NCBI GenBank assembly: GCA_905160935.1
Contig: CAJHZI010000425.1
Location: 2,805,001 to 2,869,000 of the forward strand
Length of the DNA: 64,000 nucleotides
DNA from: Enchytraeus crypticus
Lineage: Eukaryota; Annelida; Clitellata; Enchytraeida; Enchytraeidae
Direction: 5' to 3'
Shown piece by piece: positions 10,440-22,443 of this stretch (the stretch's first letter is position 1; each line of letters begins with the position of its first letter). The position numbers and the translations under genes are program-made. The notes under the pieces were generated by a model that was not told where the DNA came from, searched no databases, and saw nothing but the letters and a program-made list of their open reading frames with translations.

Positions 10440-12084
10440 GGAGTTTTGTAATCATTCGTATGATATAAAGAGTATAACGTATTATGAATTCATTAAATTA
10501 TGAATTAATATTAGTTTGGTTCAAATTATTCTGTTATTCGTAGTAATATAAATACATAAGTTGAACTAATCATATCACTATTCCAATTTCACAGAAGCAG
10601 AAAGCACATATTCATTTACAGAGTAACGTGCACCTCTCTTGGATTGTCGCTTTTGCCTTTTTGTATTCATTCTATTGTTAAGTGGTAATCGCAGTCTCAT
10701 ATAGTGAACGGTACATTAAAACTTTTGCACATACTTAATAACAATCTTGCATTACCGCTGGCTTTATGTTCGTAAACTGTTTTGGCAAGTGTACCGTAAT
10801 TTATTTATAACCCGTGGAGCACGATATATTGGCTACGCTATACCAATTCGTCTGCTCCTAAGAAGGAATTAATCAATATGGAAAACTTCTATTATCGTTC
10901 ATTAATGCAATTAAAGCCTGTGTAATCATCTACAAAACTAATCTCACGGCCTAATCGTACTGAAAATGATTTGCAGTAGTATCACTATTACTCCTCGTCG
11001 GTATTGGAAACTCAAATTCTTCACGTCGGGTGAGTCAAAGGCAAATCGTTTATGGGTTGAATGTTTGCAGCTTCTGTCGTAAAGTAATAAGAGGCTTAAG
11101 TTGATTCACCCAAAGCAGGTTGTTATATAGCTGGATTGAGCTGCTTCCGCCATGTCCTAAGCAGGTTTTGGACGGAGTGATTTTCTCTTAACATCTATTG
11201 TTGTTCATGTCGATGTAGGATTTTTAAATTTCTAAAGCTAAAGTGCATCTGTAACGTAGAAGAATGGTCTGAATGAAATTTATTATTCATTGGCTTTATG
11301 ACTAATTGTGTATGTGTTACCTGTAGAAATAATTTGATTGAAGACTTTAAATTAAGTCAATGTTGAACTGGATTCTTGTAAATTTAAATTTTATGTGTTG
11401 AAAAGTCAAGAAATAATACCATACCATAATCATTGTCTTCAAGACAATGACTATGGTTTATTTACGTTAATTCAGCGTTTAGCTCTAAAACTAGTTATGC
11501 ATTACTACAGAGTATTGCATTATACTCAGACTGTGACAGTCTGTCACAGACAATCCAAAGTAGCAACTTTATTCACTATATGGTAATGACCGTAATTTGG
11601 TATTAGTCAAATTATGACTAAAATTCGTTGTTAATCTGGTATACAGATTGTCTCTTTGGTAAATTGCATCAGAGTATGACCTCGATAAACCCAAAACCTA
11701 AACCTTAAACCCAAACCTTAATTACATTTATATTTCTCCGCAAATACTAGAGTCTTCATTAATATGTAAGATTATCGAGCAAATGCTTCTTCCAGTCTAA
11801 ATAACATTCGAGATTATCACACGTTGATCGATGGAGGAATGAGTGTCTGCTATAATTTGTCTTGTAACGACGTCAGGTAGCGGAACTAAGTTTTACAACT
11901 CCGCAGATTACCAACAACACAAAGCAAGCATTGCCGTCTGTGATTAATTAGAAACTGTAAGAAAATCTTCAAGAAAACTGACGGATAGCTAGCTCGTAAC
12001 GTAGTCTTCTGAAATATGGCGGTGGAAAGAAATGTACCGTAAAATCGATATTTGTGATGTCTCAAGGCTTATACCATTTATCCC

Positions 12085-12085
<1 letters not shown>
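10440..12085. other. Intergenic, no gene seen
   Basis: AT-rich unique-looking sequence upstream of Wnt4. A first Wnt4 exon with signal peptide could lie in this region or in 12650-13650, but I could not identify one. Confidence 0.4.
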
Positions 12086-12139
<54 letters not shown>

Positions 12140-12153
12140 CATATATATACAGT

Positions 12154-12199
<46 letters not shown>

Positions 12200-12204
12200 A
12201 TAGT

Positions 12205-12258
<54 letters not shown>
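12086..12258. repeat. (AT)n with interspersed CA/TACAGTA interruptions
   Basis: Three (AT)n blocks separated by CATATACATATACATATATA and TACAGTATAC-type interruptions, which themselves recur. Amplification of a compound unit is likely. Confidence 0.9.
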
Positions 12259-12262
<4 letters not shown>

Positions 12263-12536
12263 ATCTTTCTTTGGGACTTATTTTCCCTGAGAGTAGTTTA
12301 TAAGTTAGTACCTTAATATAAATTATTAGTAAGCTTTATATAATTTGAGCTATGAATTTTGCAGAGATGTAAGTAAAGAAAGCATTTACACATATATATT
12401 AATTAATGGTAAATTTGAAATATCGAGAGCTGGGGTCGTGGGACCTTCCAATGTCGCTTAAATAAGTGTACGGACTAAATGAGAAAGAAGAAAACAAGTG
12501 AATTTTTTGTGGTTTTGTCTACTAGAAAGTACTCTG

Positions 12537-12538
<2 letters not shown>

Positions 12539-12584
<46 letters not shown>

Positions 12585-12645
12585 GAGAGAGAGAGAAAGA
12601 GAGGGAGAGAGAGAAGGGAGAGATAGAGAGAGAGAGAGAGAGTTT
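12539..12645. repeat. (GA)n microsatellite
   Basis: About 100 bp of GA/GAGG purine-strand repeat. The ORF over it (Glu/Arg repeats) is an artefact. Confidence 0.95.
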
Positions 12646-13654
12646 CAGAAAGATGCGTACCTGCAGTTTAGTGCATTCCTCAGATTCTAAACTACCAAGC
12701 CAAATAAAACATTTAGGCTAAAGAGCATTCTAGCGAACATAATACTGCGATATCTAAAGTCAATGACATTTACTTCATGACTCGCTTTAATCTGCAAACC
12801 ATTGAAAGCTGTATCGTTTGAATTTTTGCTTAGACTTCTTGCAATCGTTTAAATGTCTCTGCTCGTAGTACAAAATATTATTGGGTTCTTGGGTTTGTTT
12901 TATTTTAGGGCCTTTGAAGCGAACTTTAAAAACGAAATAATGAAAATAGTTGGATCATTTCTGTTCACTGTGAATCACGATTGTAATTCAATGCGATTTG
13001 CTTAGATTAGTAAAATATCTTTTCAAAACATGAAATGTGCAGTCATAAATACCAAACCTTCCTATATTTTACTCGTGTTCAGTCAAATTTTTGGAAAATT
13101 CTCTCTTCTTAAGAAAACCCTTTCTAGCACAGAATTTATTTATAAATTTCGTGCATGAGGACTGCGATCCATTTAGTTTGAAATATTGCAGAAAGTGACA
13201 GCCGAGAAGAACTATACATTCTCATTTGTCTCTCGAGCATTATGTAAGTTTTGCGGCTAAGAACAGAAATCTTTCCCGGAGAATTATCAGAATTCTTTCC
13301 GGAGCAATTCATCAACCGGAAGATGACATTAGGAATTCTGATTGATACAGCGTGATATATGTGCTAAAGTTTGTTGGACAAATTTCACTAGGATAATGCC
13401 TCATTGCTTTCGCTTCCATTGTTAATGTCCCCTACATCATCCTGGGATGATGAAAACGACGAATATATTTCCTACTATTATTATATTCAAAAACCAGGAG
13501 GTCTATTTGAGAAATTATGAGAGTTTCTTATAAATGATTAGAACATGTAGATATTGTCATTTATTAGATGAACAATGTACATTAATGTTTTGCAATTGCA
13601 AAATTCCTATTATTTTTTTATATAAATCGATATTATGCGTTTATTATGCGTTCC

Positions 13655-14030
13655 ATCAATTAACAATGCAGCATTATGTGCTAGATCAATAAATAAACAT
13701 ACATGTTTATGTTATATCAATAAATAGACATATGTACTTGATCACTAACCAATGTGACATTATGTGCCTGATCAATAGCCAATGTGACATTATGTGCCTG
13801 ATCAATAATCACTCTGACATCATGTGCTTGATCAATAACTAATGTGACATCATTTATCAGATCAATAACCAATGTGACATCATGTGCCTGACCAATAACC
13901 AATACGACATCATGTGACAGATCAATAACCAATGTGACATCATATGATTGATCTATAACTAATGTGACATTATGTGCTTGATCAATAACCAATGTGTCAT
14001 TATGTGTCAGATCAATAGCGACGGTGTCAG
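13655..14030. repeat. 30-bp minisatellite ending at a Wnt4 splice acceptor
   Basis: About 12 units of GATCAATAACCAATGTGACA then TCATGTGCCT. The left units are degenerate and the core (13737-14010) has strict 30-bp spacing. The last unit supplies the GTGTCAG at 14004-14010 used, or usable, as the 3' splice site of the first recognisable Wnt4 exon. The 108-aa antisense ORF exists only because 30 is divisible by 3. Confidence 0.93.
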
Positions 14031-14246
14031 TGGTGGAGCACATAGCCCATCAGAACGAGTGTGATTCTCTGACGGGCCTGATGAAGAGACAGCAGATAGT
14101 CTGCAGGAAACACGTTGAGCTGATGGATGCGGTCAAGGTTGGAGCCATGCAGGCAATCCTGGAGTGTCAGTCCCAGTTCAGGGATAGAAGGTGGAACTGC
14201 TCTACTGTCAATAAGCCATCCGTCTTTGGAAAAATCATGAGTAGAG
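14011..14246 (+). CDS. WNT4: Wnt4, exon 'a' (N-terminal cysteine region)
   Basis: Secreted lipid-modified Wnt ligand for Frizzled receptors. This exon encodes the region around CDSLTGLMKRQQIVCRKHVE, then ECQSQFRDRRWNCST and PVFGK-like SVFGKIMSRG. These are the standard Wnt helices and the RRWNCS signature, which carries an N-glycosylation sequon. The wording fits Wnt4 better than other subfamilies (LMDAVKVGAMQAILECQ, VFGK). The donor is AGAG|GTAGGG with phase 1, and the split Gly codon joins correctly to the exon at 15373. The start is either 14011 or 14031; both follow an AG within the last minisatellite unit. The signal-peptide exon was not found. Confidence 0.93.
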
Positions 14247-14960
14247 GTAGGGATAAATAGAAAGCTATTAACATACAATATAATTATTAACATGTATATT
14301 TTTCTTGAAGCATTTTTAAGTAGGCTAATTTAATTTGACGTGATGTAGTCTTTTATGATTTCTGATCAAAGGTTTCATCTAAAGCGTTTAGCATTAAAAG
14401 TGTGTGATAATTTACCATGGAATAATGAATGAATGATTCACGAATTAATGGCATGCGAATGTTTATAAAACTATCTATGCTGAAATAAACTAATACAGGA
14501 ATATGGGGTGCATAAATCTGAATGTATTTAATTAAACAATCTTTTGCTGAAATAGTCTACATGCATTGTCTACGGGTGAATAATACATGAATACATGCAT
14601 GTTGTGCATAAATCTAATAATGCTCGGAAGGTCACCCACATACCTATGATACTCTACATTTAGTATACTATCAAAGTATGAATACATGTACGAGAAGGAG
14701 TGTTTCTCGATGAAAGCTGACGGCATAACACAGTTTCCTAAATGCAAGCCTAGCTATCATAAGTTTGTTTGTAGTTGAAGTTAAATATCATCTAACGAGC
14801 TAATAAATATTAAATAGATCGTCGGTTCACAGTTTAGCTCAAATTGTATTTGAGCTCGGTTAATTTCCTATTCCAAAAGCTCAACCTCCATCTAAACCAA
14901 AATTCACTAAAGGATCTATAATTTGATTTCGTTTCTCACAACTCAATCATTGTAGAAAAA

Positions 14961-15097
14961 AACTAATATTAACGTCAGTTTCCTCACTCGAAGGTGATGC
15001 CTGTGATGGGCGAGCCCAGGATTTGAAACCCGTACACACTGATCCGCGGTCGAATATCTTACCGACATCGTCACTGGCTCCAGCCATTGTGCTATAT
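14961..15097 (-). mobile_element. SINE family A, antisense, in Wnt4 intron
   Basis: CGTCAGTTTCCTCACTCGAA, CCCAGGATTTGAAACCC, TGATCCGCGGTCGAATATC and CTGGCTCCAGCC. Confidence 0.85.
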
Positions 15098-15117
15098 TAT
15101 CAGTCTACTTGGCTTGT

Positions 15118-15356
15118 TGGTTCTCCGTGTTGTGTCCGGGTTGCTTGAAGAATAGACCAACCGTGTTAATATGCACGTGTCGCAGAAGGCGACATAAAAA
15201 CTTAATTCAAACCAACGTCAGAAAGGGCATTCGGTTGGTGAGCGCCCAGGCTCCAGAAATTACTACAAAAACTTAAAGGAATGGATAAAATCTTAAAGTC
15301 TATTCGTATCCCGATCCTGGCTAAACTGGGATTTTAGGGAAGATGATGATGATGAT
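15118..15356 (+). mobile_element. SINE-like element sharing a BovB/RTE 3' tail
   Basis: The head GGGTTGCTTGAAGAATAGAC, CACGTGTCGCAGAAGGCGAC, CCAACGTCAGAAAGGGCATT and GGCTCCAGAAATT recurs at 26180, 32462 and 36965. The 3' 50 bp (CTATTCGTATCCCGATCCTG, AACTGGGATTTTAGGGAAG, then (GAT)n) matches the end of the RTE ORF at 52630-52690. I infer a SINE mobilised by that LINE. Alternatively the head is LINE 3' UTR. Its (GAT)n tail stops 17 bp before the Wnt4 exon at 15373. Confidence 0.75.
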
Positions 15357-15372
15357 TTGGTTTTGTTGGCAG

Positions 15373-15668
15373 GAACGCGCGAGACGGCGTTCATCCACGC
15401 TATATCAGCGGCGGGCGTGGGTCACTCTGTCACCACTGCGTGCAGCACGGGAACCCTGCAGCTATGCGGGTGTGATCGCACCGTGGCGCAGCAGGCAGAT
15501 GGAGCTACCACCCTCGTCACTGACGACTTCGAGTGGGCCGGGTGCTCGGATAACATCGCCTACGGGAACGCCTTCTCCAGGGCGTTTGTGGACGCTAGGG
15601 AGAGAGTGAGAGGCACTGGGGCTAATAGAGCTCTGATGAATCTGCATAATAACAACGCTGGGCGCAAG
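15373..15668 (+). CDS. WNT4: Wnt4, exon 'b' (central region)
   Basis: Begins in phase (GA|ACG) and encodes [58 protein letters not shown] and [13 protein letters not shown]. All of these are landmark blocks of the Wnt core. An insertion of about ten residues (around [14 protein letters not shown]) sits between CGCDRT and FEWAGC compared with the typical Wnt4 spacing. The exon ends CGCAAG|GTAAAG, phase 0. The acceptor is TTGTTGGCAG. Confidence 0.95.
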
Positions 15669-16585
15669 GTAAAGAGCCTGCCAATCGTTAATTATGTTTG
15701 CTTGTTATGTGTTGAATATACTATGACTTTCGAGAAGTGGAGTATAGAGCTAATAATTTGAATGTAAAGCATTGAAAAGTAAAATTTTTAGAAATTACTT
15801 AAAAGCTTTGTGAGGCTGGAACTTGATTACGATAATAATTTTTTATAATTCCATAAATCTGCTAAATTGATCGATGTATGAAATTGACTGATTGAAACAA
15901 TCAGAAATATGGACATGAAATACATAGGGCCTACTACCAAGATTCAAACAATTCTAGGATAAGCTTTTCACATTTCTGCAATATCAACAACGAAGCAGCA
16001 GAAATGTAAACAAGATCTTATTGAAAGATGTTGAGTATAATATTGAAGAAGGTTACGGAGTGAATTCTGCTTGTAGCGTTTAAGTTCAAGATTGTGAACC
16101 GTCTTCAGTTTTTTCAATCCATGCTTAACTTCTCAGATTGGCAATCATCACTTCGGCACAGTTCATAGGTTTATGAAAGAAAAACAACAAATTGAAGTCT
16201 CAATTCATGTTCAGAGAGAGTTTAGGTCTCTCATCAGAACAGTGACGAATAAATTATGAGAAATGTAGGTTAAAGTTCTAAAATTACTAGCACTAATTAT
16301 AGGTTATATCGCATATTACTATGTATTATAATATTATTATGTATATATTATTATAGCACTAATTATTAGTATTCTAATGAATAATACTGTACTAATCATA
16401 CTGTATTTGTAAAGAAATTAAATGCTGGGTGCTTTGCCTCGATTTGAATTTTGAATTGTTTTGGCGATGAAATCTGTCACCCGTTTATTGGAATATTTCC
16501 TTCTCTTAATAAAATTCTTAGTCAAATAAGGTAAAACCTTTTGTAAGTTGTAATATTCAGAATGAAATGTATAATACTGATTGCG

Positions 16586-16730
16586 CAGCTGGCTGAAGGC
16601 AATGGAGGTGTTGGTAAGATATTTAACCGCGGATCAGTATGAGTGTGTTCAAATCCTGGGCTTTCCCGCCATTGATATCACTTTCGAGAGATGAAAATTA
16701 CGTTAACATTGGCTTTAAAACTTTTAGAGC
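16586..16730 (+). mobile_element. SINE family A, diverged copy
   Basis: GGCTGAAGGCAATGGAGGTG, CCGCGGATCAGTATGAGTG, TTCAAATCCTGGGC and AACATTGGCTTTA. Confidence 0.8.
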
Positions 16731-17111
16731 TATCCTATGCGAATTAGTATACTGGATCTATTCCGTTTAATTTCATTGAGAATGACTGAGTTAGTTTTGG
16801 CTCTCTTAAATGAACGATTAACTCCTTGTAGCATGTTAAATAGTTACTACTTACTTAAAATGTGAAATTTCTGAAAGCTCTCCTCAAAATTGGTCACTTG
16901 CTAAATCTGCAGTTCTATATATAACTTTTTGCTGCTTGCTAGTTATAAAAATATCGCTGTAAGAATTGCATATAAAGCTAAATGGATTATAGATGAATTA
17001 TAGAGGATAATAATAAGAATTGCAGATAATTATAACAAGTTATAGAAGATCGAAAACTAAAAAGTAACTGTTTTATCAATATGAATAGATGTAATAGTTG
17101 CATTTTTCTAT

Positions 17112-17206
17112 ATCAGTAGGTGCGGGGTTCAAATCCTGGGCTCGCCCGTCAATGACATCGCTTTCGAGTGAGGAAACTGACGTTAACTTTAGCTTTACCA
17201 GCTTTT
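17112..17206 (+). mobile_element. SINE family A, 5'-truncated
   Basis: Starts at ATCAGTAGGTGCGGGGTTCA and continues to the conserved 3' end TTTACCAGCTTTT. Confidence 0.85.
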
Positions 17207-17685
17207 CATCGACATTTAAATTTTACCATGCTCACAACAGAGAAGATAGAAAATGATTGATTTAACTGAGTTGTGTATAGAAGAGTAATTATTCCTTCCT
17301 GTAACTCGTGTGTCATGCTAAATTCTTCTAGTCACGTGACCGGCACCTGGTCTGTACTTAGCTCAAGACAAAGCTCCGGGGTTAATGGGTTCAACAGAAA
17401 ATGATCGATGATGTTTTCACCAGAAGAACCAGCTTCCTAACTGCATCTAGTTCACCAAACGCTTCTTATAAACCTGAAAAGTCGAACTGTGACTGAATCT
17501 TAAATATTAGGGCGGAATAGGCTTATTGTTTATTGTTTTTGATAAGGCTGTAGATTTAGAGTTCATTTCGTCACCCGTTAAAGTATAAATCTGAGTCGTG
17601 GCTTTGAACTTTGCACATAATTATCCTCAATCAGTTCGTCTAGACCTTGCTTCATTGTTTTAATTCCATGATTTTCTGTAGTGAT

Positions 17686-17748
17686 CGATGTTATCATAGA
17701 CGACAGTAGCACTCTAATTGTTGTTATTATCTAATTGTTTTTATTAGT
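17686..17748 (+). mobile_element. L2-like LINE 3' tail fragment
   Basis: GATGTTATCATAGACGACAG, TAGCACTCTAATTGTTGTTA, then a TTATT tail. Only the last ~60 bp of the family is present. Confidence 0.75.
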
Positions 17749-18454
17749 GTAACTTGTTCTTTAAATTACACAGTACTTTGGCATTCATTTAATGTTTGCA
17801 ATATAAAATGACTTCATATTAATAAGAAAGATTAATATTGGACCAATACGGAATATAATTGTAAAACTAATTTAGTAACCGCCTGTCTCAAATATCTGCT
17901 AATTACTGCCTACTGCATTACTTTCGTTTTGCAAAACTTTTCTCGTCTTTCGCCGAGTTACCATGATGCAGAAAATTCTCAAAGCTGCTGATGTTTCGGA
18001 CTGAATGTTCACAACAGGAGTAGGTCGTACACTTCATTTTCGGTTCAGTTTCTGACTAAAAATAGCTTTTTATTGTGACAGAAAATCATTGATTTCTATC
18101 TTGTAATTTTTGAACAATTTTTATGTACAGATATCTACTCAATTATTTTAAAAACATATATGAATGTTATGGTATGGTGGATTATAAAATATTACGGAAT
18201 TTTTGTTACACATTCTGATGTAATCTAAATGACATACAGAGCCCGAGATAAATCATAAGAATAGCTTCGTTTATTTAAAACAATACCGAAATAAAATTAT
18301 CATTCTTTCCAAAAACAAATGACAGCATAATTAACAAGAAGTGCAACTGCTTTAGTTAAAAAGCAGTGAATTCAGGGCAATGTCACTCCCTGCGGCAATC
18401 AGCAACGTTTAACTTTCATAATAATTATAATAATACTAATACTAATACTATTAC

Positions 18455-19348
18455 TACTACTACTACTACTAATAATAATAATAATAATAAAATATGGAAA
18501 TATGGAGTGGTCGTTGTAAGTCAGATGCTCCGACAGGCTCATTGGCTCATCAGCAGAAGACGTGAGACGCTCGCATGACAAAATCATTGCACTCTGATCT
18601 CCTAAGGAACTCCCTGGACCCACAGGATAAGTCAAGACTACTCGCCGTTTCATCTCACAGTGGCCACTGGCTTAAAGCCCTACAAATATCTTCTTGCGGT
18701 CTTCGTCTGGATGATGAGGCGGTCAGAGTGGCAGTTGGTCTTCGTTTGGGCACTAGCCTGTGCAAATCGCACACATGTGTCTGTGGCGCAGCAGTTAACG
18801 TGTTGGGGACCCACGGGTTATCTTGCAGACGTTGCTCCGGTAGAGTTGGACGTCATCAATATCTCAATGACATCATATGGCGCGCTCTGAACAAAGCTAA
18901 CATCCCTGCTATCAAAGAACCCGCTGGGCCTGCTCAGATCAGATGGGAAGCGACCTGATGGAGTAACCCAAATTCCGTGGTCAGAGGGCAAATGTATTAC
19001 ATGGGACGTCACTGTCACTGACACTCTTGGCGCTAGTAACATTTGCATTTCTAGTTGCGCTGCTGGTTCTGCGTCCGAATCAGCTGCTAGCAGGAAACTC
19101 GTTAAGTACAACGAATTGTCTTGTAAGTACATTTTTGCACCCATAGCCTTTGAGACCCTGGGACCCACAAATTCTGTAGGCGCAGACTTCGTTGAAGTGA
19201 TTGCTAAGAGGACTACTGCCGTTACTGGAGATTTACACGAGAAATCTTTTCTGTGGCAACGCTTTTCAATGGCTCTGCAGCGATACAATGCAGTTTGTTT
19301 CCGTGGTACTTTTAGTGACACGGCATTTCGGAGTGGAGAGCACGATTA
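18455..19348 (+). pseudogene. Non-LTR retrotransposon C-terminal fragment, frameshifted (restriction-like endonuclease type)
   Basis: Two adjoining frames encode the C-terminal part of a retrotransposon protein. The first has a CxC..H..C-type cluster (CKSHTCVCG, GTHGLSCRRCSGRVGRHQYL, nt ~18770-18870). After a frameshift near 18930 the second runs SDGKRPDGVTQIPW, CITWDVTVTDT, KYIFAPIAFETLGP and FLWQRFSMALQRYNA. The RPD followed some 15 residues later by D, after a zinc-finger-like cluster, resembles the restriction-like endonuclease of early-branching LINEs. That domain assignment is inference. No reverse transcriptase remains, so it is strongly 5'-truncated. It ends by an (AAT)n run and is flanked 5' by ACT/AAT triplet repeats. 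A tiny second copy lies at 56076-56190. Confidence 0.75.
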
Positions 19349-19410
19349 AAAAAAAGAATCCCCCACTTAGGGGGTTAAAAAAATAAAATAAAATAATAAT
19401 AATAATAATA

Positions 19411-19452
19411 AGACCACACACTATCGTGAAGCCATCAACTATGTTGATATTA
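19411..19452 (-). mobile_element. SINE B 3'-end fragment
   Basis: CACACTATCGTGAAGCCATC and ACTATGTTGATAT match the 3' end of SINE B at 63727-63765. It follows an (AAT)n run, the complement of the family's (TTA)n tail. Confidence 0.6.
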
Positions 19453-19487
19453 ACAAGAAATACATATATAATTTAATAATTCTGCAG

Positions 19488-19955
19488 ATGATGGAGGACC
19501 TGGTACGAATGCAGTGTAAGTGTCACGGTGTCTCAGGATCATGTGAGCTTAAGACTTGCTGGCGCTCTCTCCCGACCTTCACCTCAGTGGGTGCAGCCCT
19601 CAGAGACAAGTTCGATGCGGCTGTTGAGGTAGAAGCCCGTCAGGTGGGCTCGCGGCGTGAACTAGCTACACTGCATCCTGATGATAAACCCTACACGGAC
19701 GCCGATCTTGTCTATTTGGACTCCTCTCCAGATTTCTGCCTGACCGATCCAAAGACAGGATCACTCGGAACTCAGGGTCGTTCCTGCAATAGGACATCTA
19801 AAGGGATGGACGGGTGTAATCTAATGTGCTGCGGTAGAGGTTACAACACGCGGCGTACTGTTGTAACCGAGAGATGTAACTGTAAATTTCACTGGTGCTG
19901 TTACGTTAAGTGTCAGAATTGTCAGACTGAAGTGGATGAATTTATATGCCGATAA
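19488..19955 (+). CDS. WNT4: Wnt4, last exon (palmitoleoylation site and C-terminal cysteine domain)
   Basis: Encodes [18 protein letters not shown], in which the Ser of CHGVSGSC is the conserved palmitoleoylated residue needed for Frizzled binding. It continues with [41 protein letters not shown] (sequon), [27 protein letters not shown] and the terminal CR before TAA (19953-19955). The C-terminal cysteine pattern is complete. The acceptor is ATTCTGCAG, phase 0. Together with the other two exons it covers the whole Wnt core except the N-terminal leader. The nearest clear downstream AATAAA is at 20414-20419. Confidence 0.96.
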   Translation: MMEDLVRMQCKCHGVSGSCELKTCWRSLPTFTSVGAALRDKFDAAVEVEARQVGSRRELATLHPDDKPYTDADLVYLDSSPDFCLTDPKTGSLGTQGRSCNRTSKGMDGCNLMCCGRGYNTRRTVVTERCNCKFHWCCYVKCQNCQTEVDEFICR

Positions 19956-20254
19956 TTCCAAATTGTTTATAAATTTGTAGTATTTAATTTGTATCGATCG
20001 TTTTTACGGAACCCGAACCAAACTCATCGCGAAGTCAATCTCAGCGATACGGAATTTACAAGTTATTTCCGTCCACTCTAACGGTGCATTTAGAGGTACC
20101 TGCCTAGAACACACAGCCTGAGTTTCAACAACGGAATTCTAAATCTACCTGAGCAGAAGTTTTTTTTCTCTCATGTGGCAGATATTTAGCCACATTTGTC
20201 TACATCTGATAAATACATGTATTATGTTGAGAGTTCACAAAGAAGATCGAATTT

Positions 20255-20328
<74 letters not shown>

Positions 20329-20832
20329 GTAATGGTTGCCAACGGAATCTCTTAGAAATCAGTATTGGTTTTCGTAATAAGAGAAGACATCTAAGATATT
20401 TGTACAAAATGTCAATAAATTAACTTTTGCAAACGTTTATTACTATCGCCGCTGATTTATTATATTTCTGTGTTTAGCGAGTATAAAAATGTTTCATCAC
20501 GTTGTTTTAGTGTTTAAGTGATCGTTTCTATTACTACCTCAGTTCTGTCCATTGAAATGAAGTTGAGTAAATTCTGTTTTAGTTTCACTTGTGCTACCTA
20601 AATGCATCATCAGTGACAGGGATGAGCCCAGAGTCGTACATCTATTTGGACCATGATCGTACAGATATTGATCATCGCTAAATAACTTTCATACAAAATC
20701 TGAACAGATTTAGAGATTTATTCATTGAATGTTCTTACATGTATATATGATATCTTGTACTTATTTGATTGTACTTGTTTAGCCAAGTAAATAGTTACCT
20801 AATAAGCATATATACATGTATGTACATGTATA

Positions 20833-20867
<35 letters not shown>

Positions 20868-20941
20868 GCATGTATATATACACTGTATACGCACATAAAG
20901 AGAGAAAGAGTGAAAAGTATATAGGACTATGGTATTGTATT

Positions 20942-20998
20942 GCATCATCATCATCCTCCATTGAATTCCAGTTTAACCAGGGTCGGGATACAAATAGA
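20942..20998 (-). mobile_element. BovB/RTE-like LINE 3' end fragment
   Basis: (ATC)n followed by TTGAATTCCAGTTTAACCAG and GGTCGGGATACAAATAGAC, the complement of the family's conserved terminal 50 bp. Confidence 0.8.
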
Positions 20999-21847
20999 CA
21001 AATAGATACCGCCAGCCAATCCCATATTTGAGACTTTTCCATTCGTTAAAATAATGAAACATAAATGGTATAGAATAGCTTAAAGTAGAAACTTTTAGTC
21101 AGATATATGGGCCTATTTATACCTGTCCAAGTCAAGAATGAAGAAAATTCTGCTGATTTAGCATTAAAAAAGCATCATATGGGCCCATCCAGGCCTGAAT
21201 AAATACCACACAAATATATCCAATAGCCTATGCAATATCTAAGGGTCACGGCGCTTAACTGTTGCGCCATAGTTAAAGAGTAAATTGTGAATATCAACAA
21301 TAATTACTAAAATGTTATATCAAACATATTTTATTCTGGAAAATGTTTAATGAAATGCCTATTTTAAAGTCTCAATTTAAAATTCAAACTAAATAATTGG
21401 ACCATATTAAGATCGCTAAATATATGACAAGTGGGCCTATTGCTTGGGGAACAGATATCATTATAACAATATGATATTATATCTCTAACAATATAATAGA
21501 TAAAATATAATGGATATATAAGGAATGAATTGTGTCTAGTGAAAAGCAATTGAAGTGATATTAAATTCCTGAGATGATTAAAACGAGTTAATTGGCCCCT
21601 ACTAGAGAAACTACAGACAAGTGTTCTATTTTTAGCAATGCAAGTTAAATCTAGAAATATGAGCTCTTGAGATAAAATATAAACTATATTATCTGCCGTA
21701 CAATCGAATGATGGAACGACATATTCGGTTTATGTTCCCCTATGTAAAAACAGTCATCCGCAGTCGATAAAATCGTTCTATTTAAAGGAGCTCTTAATGC
21801 GGGAATGAGATAAGATAATGAAATTTAAGAGGACTGTAGCAGAGATT

Positions 21848-21998
21848 GAATCTTTAGTTTTCATTAAATTTGAACTGATTTTCTGGATTTTGGAATTTGC
21901 ACCGGTTTTGACCCTTTTTGCTCACCGGCTTGGATTTGTCTCAATAGTGCTCGATGCTGGCATTGATGACAGTAGCACTTTCATTGCTATTATATTAT
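21848..21998 (+). mobile_element. L2-like LINE 3' UTR
   Basis: ACTGATTTTCTGGATTTTGG, TTTTGCTCACCGGCTTGGAT, CAATAGTGCTCGATG and GATGACAGTAGCACTTTCAT. Confidence 0.88.
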
Positions 21999-22244
21999 AT
22001 TCATTGCCGCATATATTTTACAATTTGTCATGATAAATTAACCCTTCTGTCATTATATATAGCAGCAGAACATACAGCATCATGCTTTGTTTTTAATATC
22101 AACAACAAAAGAGCAGTGCTTGTTAATTCAGTTTGGTGCCATGAAAATAGAACAAAATTGAAGTACAACCAGGCCAGGATACAGGTAAATAAAATCTCCA
22201 GAATTTGATATATTAGAAAAAAATAAGTTGATTGAGTACCAGAG

Positions 22245-22443
22245 GTGAATGTGGCCAACAGTAGGCCTTATATTATCGTGTACAAGAAATATAATCGGTG
22301 TTATAATATCGTGCGCAGGAAACTTGGTACACGTTATAATGTCGCGTACAAGAAACGTGGTACACGTTATAATGTCGTGTATAAGAAATGTCGTACGCGT
22401 TATAGTGTCTTGTATAAGAAATGCTGTACGCGTTTTGCATTAG
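22245..22443. repeat. 33-bp minisatellite
   Basis: About five to six units of GTGTACAAGAAA, a variable TGTGGTACACG-type core and TTATAATGTC. Its length, divisible by 3, keeps two + frames open; no gene. Confidence 0.9.

Larger units (their letters stand above)
14247..15372 (+). other. Wnt4 intron with two retroposons
   Basis: Holds an antisense SINE A (14963-15096) and a sense (GAT)n-tailed element (15118-15356). The rest is AT-rich with no signal. Confidence 0.8.
15669..19487 (+). other. Wnt4 intron, 3.8 kb
   Basis: Contains two sense SINE A copies, an L2 tail fragment (17690-17745), a REL-type LINE fragment (18455-19348), an (AAT)n run and a short SINE B-like tail (19411-19452). About 15670-16580 holds nothing I can identify. 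Confidence 0.8.

Noticed and set aside
10440-13650. Wnt4 signal-peptide exon
   Set aside because: I looked for an ATG followed by a hydrophobic leader and a phase-compatible donor, but no candidate stood out, so none is annotated.
13717-14043. 108-aa antisense ORF of DQAHDVTLVI repeats overlapping Wnt4
   Set aside because: The 30-bp minisatellite period is divisible by 3, so the frame stays open without selection. No start context or domain.
18366-18578. Asn/Thr-rich ORF before the LINE fragment
   Set aside because: Translation of (AAT)n/(ACT)n microsatellite.
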